A stretch of DNA of 64,000 nt from Halalkaliarchaeum sp. AArc-CO (GTDB taxonomy: Archaea; Halobacteriota; Halobacteria; Halobacteriales; Haloferacaceae): the NCBI RefSeq assembly GCF_024972735.1, contig NZ_CP087723.1, positions 1,240,001 through 1,304,000 of the forward strand, written 5' to 3'. The translations under genes and the position numbers were made by a program. A model generated the notes under the pieces. That model was not told where the DNA came from. It ran no database searches and saw only the letters and a program-made list of their open reading frames with translations. Numbering within the stretch: the first letter of the stretch is position 1; each line of letters starts with the position of its first letter. Below, one piece after another: positions 60,977 through 64,000 of this stretch.

Positions 60977-61635
60977 CCGGGCTCGCGGGCGCGCTCGGGG
61001 TTGCAGGCGTCGCGGGAGTCGCGACGTTTTTCTCGCCGTGTGCGTACGCGTTACTCCCCGGTTACGTCGGCTTTTACGTCTCGGCGACCGGCGACCGCGG
61101 CCCGACCCTCTCGGGGGCTGCCATCCGCGGGCTCGCGGCGGCCGCCGGTGCGGTCGGGGTGGTCCTCGGGTTAGGCGTTCTCGCGGCGGCGGCCGGAGAC
61201 GTGGTTCGGAGTTCTCTGCCGTTCCTCGAGGTCGGCGTCGGGATCGCACTGATCGGATTCGGCCTGATCACCCTCCTTCGAGTCGGGCGTGGATGGCACG
61301 TTCGGCTCCCCGGACGACGGGCGTCGGTCCCGGGGTTCGCGCTGTTCGGCGGCCTTTATGCGGCCGCGGCCGCCGGCTGTGTCGCCCCCGTCTTCTTCGG
61401 GGTCGTCGTCCAGTCGCTGGCGTTTCCTGCGACGGGGACGATCGCCGTGTTCCTGACGTATGCGGTGAGCCTCGGACTGTTGCTCACCAGCGCGACCGTC
61501 GCGATCGCTGTCGGCTCGGGGTTCGGGTTCGAACGCCTCGGCGACAGACCCGAACTCCTCCAGCGGTTTGCCGGCGTCGTGCTCGTCGTCGCCGGCGTCG
61601 GACAGCTGTACGTCGCATACGGGGGTAGCTTATGA
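60973..61635 (+). CDS. ccdA: CcdA/DsbD-type thiol-reducing membrane protein
   Basis: 220 residues, six helices. The paired redox Cys lie in TFFSPCAYALLPGY (helix 1) and AAAAAGCVAPVFFG (helix 4). It moves electrons from cytoplasmic thioredoxin to the TlpA-like protein. It overlaps both neighbours by 4 nt. Confidence 0.92.
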   Translation: MTGLAGALGVAGVAGVATFFSPCAYALLPGYVGFYVSATGDRGPTLSGAAIRGLAAAAGAVGVVLGLGVLAAAAGDVVRSSLPFLEVGVGIALIGFGLITLLRVGRGWHVRLPGRRASVPGFALFGGLYAAAAAGCVAPVFFGVVVQSLAFPATGTIAVFLTYAVSLGLLLTSATVAIAVGSGFGFERLGDRPELLQRFAGVVLVVAGVGQLYVAYGGSL

Positions 61636-62459
61636 ACGCCGGCGCGTGGACGCTTTTGCAGTTCGACGGCCTCGACCGGCTCGCCGACGCCGCCGGCGGG
61701 GAACTGGTGCTGTTTTTCCTGATCGGTCTGCTCGGTGGCGCACACTGTATCGGTATGTGCGGCCCGCTGGTGACGATCTACGCCGGGCGCATGGACGAGC
61801 GAATCTCCGAACCGGGCGAACGACTGACGGTTTTCGAGGTTCGTCAACACGGGCTGTTCAACCTCGGCCGGGCGGCCAGCTACACCGCAATCGGCGCCGC
61901 CTTCGGCGCGCTCGGCGGGCTGTTTTACCTCACGACGGGGACGCTCACCGGGATCACCGACGCGATCCGAGGTTCGGTCGGAATCGTCGTCGGACTCGTC
62001 GTCATCGCCATCGGTGTCTACTACCTCGTCGGCCGCGCGGCACCCGGCCTCCATCTCGGAATCGGCGGAAACCGCCTGGTCGCCGCGCTCACGACCCGGC
62101 TCGACCGGCTCGCATCCGGACCGGGGATCGTCGGGCTGGGGAGCCTCCACGGGCTACTCCCGTGTCCGATCCTCTATCCGGCGTACCTGTATGCGTTCGC
62201 CGCGGGGTCGGCGACGTCCGGTGGACTCGCGCTGGCGGCGCTCGGCCTCGGGACGATCCCGGCTGTGTTCCTCTACGGGACGCTCATCGAGGCTGTCGGC
62301 CCGACCCGCCGGCGACAGCTCCACCGAGTTCTGGGCGCGGCGTTTATCCTTCTCGGGTACATTCCACTCCAGCACGGACTGATGCTGTACGGAATCCACC
62401 TTCCGCACCCGGAGATTCCGTTCTATCAGCCGCTGGAGACGCCCGGACATGGTCACTGA
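61632..62459 (+). CDS. SafE/TauE-type membrane protein of the copper-oxidase maturation group
   Basis: 275 residues, six to seven helices. GLLGGAHCIGMCGPLV and the second half-site LHGLLPCPILYPAYLYA are the Cys-containing boxes of the sulfite exporter TauE/SafE (UreH-like/DsbD_2) family. Members near ccoI and SCO genes take part in copper delivery to heme-copper oxidases. It overlaps ccdA by 4 nt and the P-ATPase gene by 11 nt. Confidence 0.87.
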   Translation: MNAGAWTLLQFDGLDRLADAAGGELVLFFLIGLLGGAHCIGMCGPLVTIYAGRMDERISEPGERLTVFEVRQHGLFNLGRAASYTAIGAAFGALGGLFYLTTGTLTGITDAIRGSVGIVVGLVVIAIGVYYLVGRAAPGLHLGIGGNRLVAALTTRLDRLASGPGIVGLGSLHGLLPCPILYPAYLYAFAAGSATSGGLALAALGLGTIPAVFLYGTLIEAVGPTRRRQLHRVLGAAFILLGYIPLQHGLMLYGIHLPHPEIPFYQPLETPGHGH

Positions 62460-64000
62460 CCGCAGGAACCGAGCATCCACCCCCGAGGACGGCTGCAGGC
62501 TCTGTGGACTTCCGACAGCGACGCCGCCGATCCGAAACGACGACGGGGAGACGTTCTGCTGTCGCGGCTGTCTCGACGTGTCCGACGCGCTCGCCGACGT
62601 CGACGGAGTGGACGCCGAAGAGGTCCGCAGGCGCCGGGAGGTTGCCGTCGACGATTCCGAACGAAGCGTCGGGGATTCGGACTCCGAGTCGGTCCCCGAC
62701 GGCTACGAACGGAGCTTCTTCCGTGTCGACGGGATGCACTGTGTCACCTGCGAGTCGTTCGTCGAATCCGTCGCCTGCGGAACCGACGGGGTCGAAAACG
62801 CCCGGGCGAGCTACGTCACCGATACGGTCCGCATCGACCACGATCCCGACGCCGTCGACGACGAGGAACTCACAGAGCGACTGACGGGGCTCGGCTACCG
62901 GGCGAACGCACGCGACGACGAGTTCGCGCGACGACAGGCCGAAAACACCGCATTCGTCCGCCTCGCGGTCGGCGTCCTGTTCGGGATGATGGTGATGTTC
63001 CAGTACGTCGTTCTCATCTATCCCACGTACTTCGACGGCCTGTTTTACGACGAGCGGACGGCCGAGTTCCTCGCGGAGTCGATGGCCGCAACCGGGGGTC
63101 GCTACCTCTTCGTCGTGATCGCGGTACTCACGACGATCGTGCTCGTCGTCGCCGGCAAACCCCTGTTGCGTGGCGCGTACGTCGCGATCCGGACCCGATC
63201 GCCGAACATGGATCTGCTGGTCTCGATCGCGGCGGTGAGCGCGTACCTCTACAGTCATCTCGTCGTCGCGACCGGTGGCACCCACGTCTACTACGACGTG
63301 ACGGTAGCGATCGTCGTCGTCGTGACGGTGGGTCGCCACTACGAATCGACAGCGAAATCCCGCGCGACGGAACTGCTCTCGGAGCTGTCGACGGTGCGGG
63401 TCCGCGAGGCGCGACTGCTGCCCGATCCCGGGGACGGGAAAACGGACGGCGGCGATCCCGTCTCCGGCGATCCCATCTCCGGTGATCCCGTTCCTGGAGA
63501 AGTCGCAGACGGCGAAACCGTCCCGGTCGAGGACCTCGTCGGCGGGGAACGCGTGCTCGTCCGGACGGGGGAGCGCGTTCCGGTCGACGGCACCGTCCTG
63601 GAGGGAACGGCGGCTGTCGACGAGGCGGTGATCACCGGCGAGTCGCTGCCAGCCACACGGGAACCCGGGGACGCGGTCGTCGGCGGCTCCGTCGTCCGCG
63701 ACGGCGCGCTGGTGGTGGAGGTCGCACCGGGCGGCGAAAGCGGCATCGACCGACTCTCGACGATGGTGTGGGATCTCCAGAGCTCCAACCGGGGGATTCA
63801 GAAGCTGGCGGACAGGCTCGCCACGATATTCGTCCCCGTGGTTCTCGTGCTCGCGGCGGTCGTCTCCACGGCGTATCTCGTCACTGGTTCGGGCGTCACC
63901 GCGGCGCTTCTGGTCGGGCTGACCGTGCTCATCGTCTCGTGTCCGTGTGCGCTCGGGCTCGCGACCCCGCTCGCGACCGCCGCCGGGGTCAGGGAGGCGC
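62449..64000 (+). CDS. copper-type P1B ATPase (CcoI/CopA-like), truncated by the window edge
   Basis: The first 517 codons are visible. It begins with a CRLCG ... FCCRGC zinc-ribbon-like module (Cys16/19/37/38/41), as in CcoI-type pumps, then an HMA domain with GMHCVTC (Cys98, Cys101). Six membrane helices, the actuator TGES (VITGESLPAT) and the ion site Cys498-Pro-Cys500 (SCPCALGLATP) follow. The DKTG phosphorylation loop lies beyond the edge. A GDPVSG-type repeat (near residues 337-350) expands the actuator loop. It exports copper for oxidase assembly, consistent with SCO1 and SafE in the operon. Confidence 0.93.
   Translation, partial: MVTDRRNRASTPEDGCRLCGLPTATPPIRNDDGETFCCRGCLDVSDALADVDGVDAEEVRRRREVAVDDSERSVGDSDSESVPDGYERSFFRVDGMHCVTCESFVESVACGTDGVENARASYVTDTVRIDHDPDAVDDEELTERLTGLGYRANARDDEFARRQAENTAFVRLAVGVLFGMMVMFQYVVLIYPTYFDGLFYDERTAEFLAESMAATGGRYLFVVIAVLTTIVLVVAGKPLLRGAYVAIRTRSPNMDLLVSIAAVSAYLYSHLVVATGGTHVYYDVTVAIVVVVTVGRHYESTAKSRATELLSELSTVRVREARLLPDPGDGKTDGGDPVSGDPISGDPVPGEVADGETVPVEDLVGGERVLVRTGERVPVDGTVLEGTAAVDEAVITGESLPATREPGDAVVGGSVVRDGALVVEVAPGGESGIDRLSTMVWDLQSSNRGIQKLADRLATIFVPVVLVLAAVVSTAYLVTGSGVTAALLVGLTVLIVSCPCALGLATPLATAAGVREA

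Overview
The window is a high-GC, gene-dense stretch of a haloarchaeal (class Halobacteria) chromosome. The proteins are acidic, many genes look leaderless behind archaeal TATA boxes, and most exported proteins carry twin-arginine (Tat) signals, often with a lipobox. The window also holds halorhodopsin, Bat, HTH-10 regulators, HalOD1, an archaeal 7S SRP RNA and SRP19. I saw no rRNA, tRNA, CRISPR array or intact insertion sequence.

Layout. 0.1-9.7 kb: cell-surface genes (DUF7344-type regulator, DUF1102-like exported protein, SipW-like signal peptidase with a DUF5305-type partner), a GcvT/DmdA-type methyltransferase, and a pair of paralogous membrane proteins. 9.8-18.6 kb: a rhodopsin/retinal island with a Brp-like protein, an HTH-10 regulator, CrtI-type desaturase, halorhodopsin, a LOV-containing Bat activator, lycopene cyclase and a Brp/Blh beta-carotene cleavage enzyme. 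20.4-31.9 kb: an anaerobic-respiration or sulfur region with a four-rhodanese-domain lipoprotein diverging from two molybdopterin oxidoreductase operons, each with its own Fe-S subunit and TorD-like chaperone. 32-46.3 kb: housekeeping genes (ATP-grasp ligase, pyruvate kinase, SRP RNA, DUF2240, SRP19, Gar1, presenilin-type protease) around an iron-transport pair preceded by three TTAGG-N4-CCTAA operators. 46.3-59.6 kb: VanZ, a hydrolase, a tandem [2Fe-2S] lipoprotein, HerA-like ATPase, MscS, two Usp proteins, oxidoreductases, biotin ligase, HD phosphohydrolase and a lactonase-like MBL protein. 59.7 kb to the end: an operon for copper and thiol handling in cytochrome oxidase assembly (SCO1, TlpA-like, CcdA, SafE, CcoI/CopA-type ATPase running off the edge).

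How it fits together. CrtI, CrtY and Blh lead from phytoene or lycopene to beta-carotene and retinal, which halorhodopsin uses for light-driven chloride uptake. Bat is the likely switch, and its PAS domain has full LOV photochemistry motifs. The first Brp paralogue keeps the fold but has lost three of the four iron-ligand histidines. In the respiratory region neither Mo operon has an NrfD/DmsC-type membrane subunit. Instead one subunit of each complex carries a lipobox (the catalytic subunit in one, the Fe-S subunit in the other), so both seem designed as lipid-anchored extracytoplasmic enzymes. The second Fe-S subunit has no ATG, GTG or TTG for its signal peptide and probably starts at CTG. 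Tandem duplication of secreted redox or sulfur domains recurs, in the quadruple rhodanese and the double ferredoxin.
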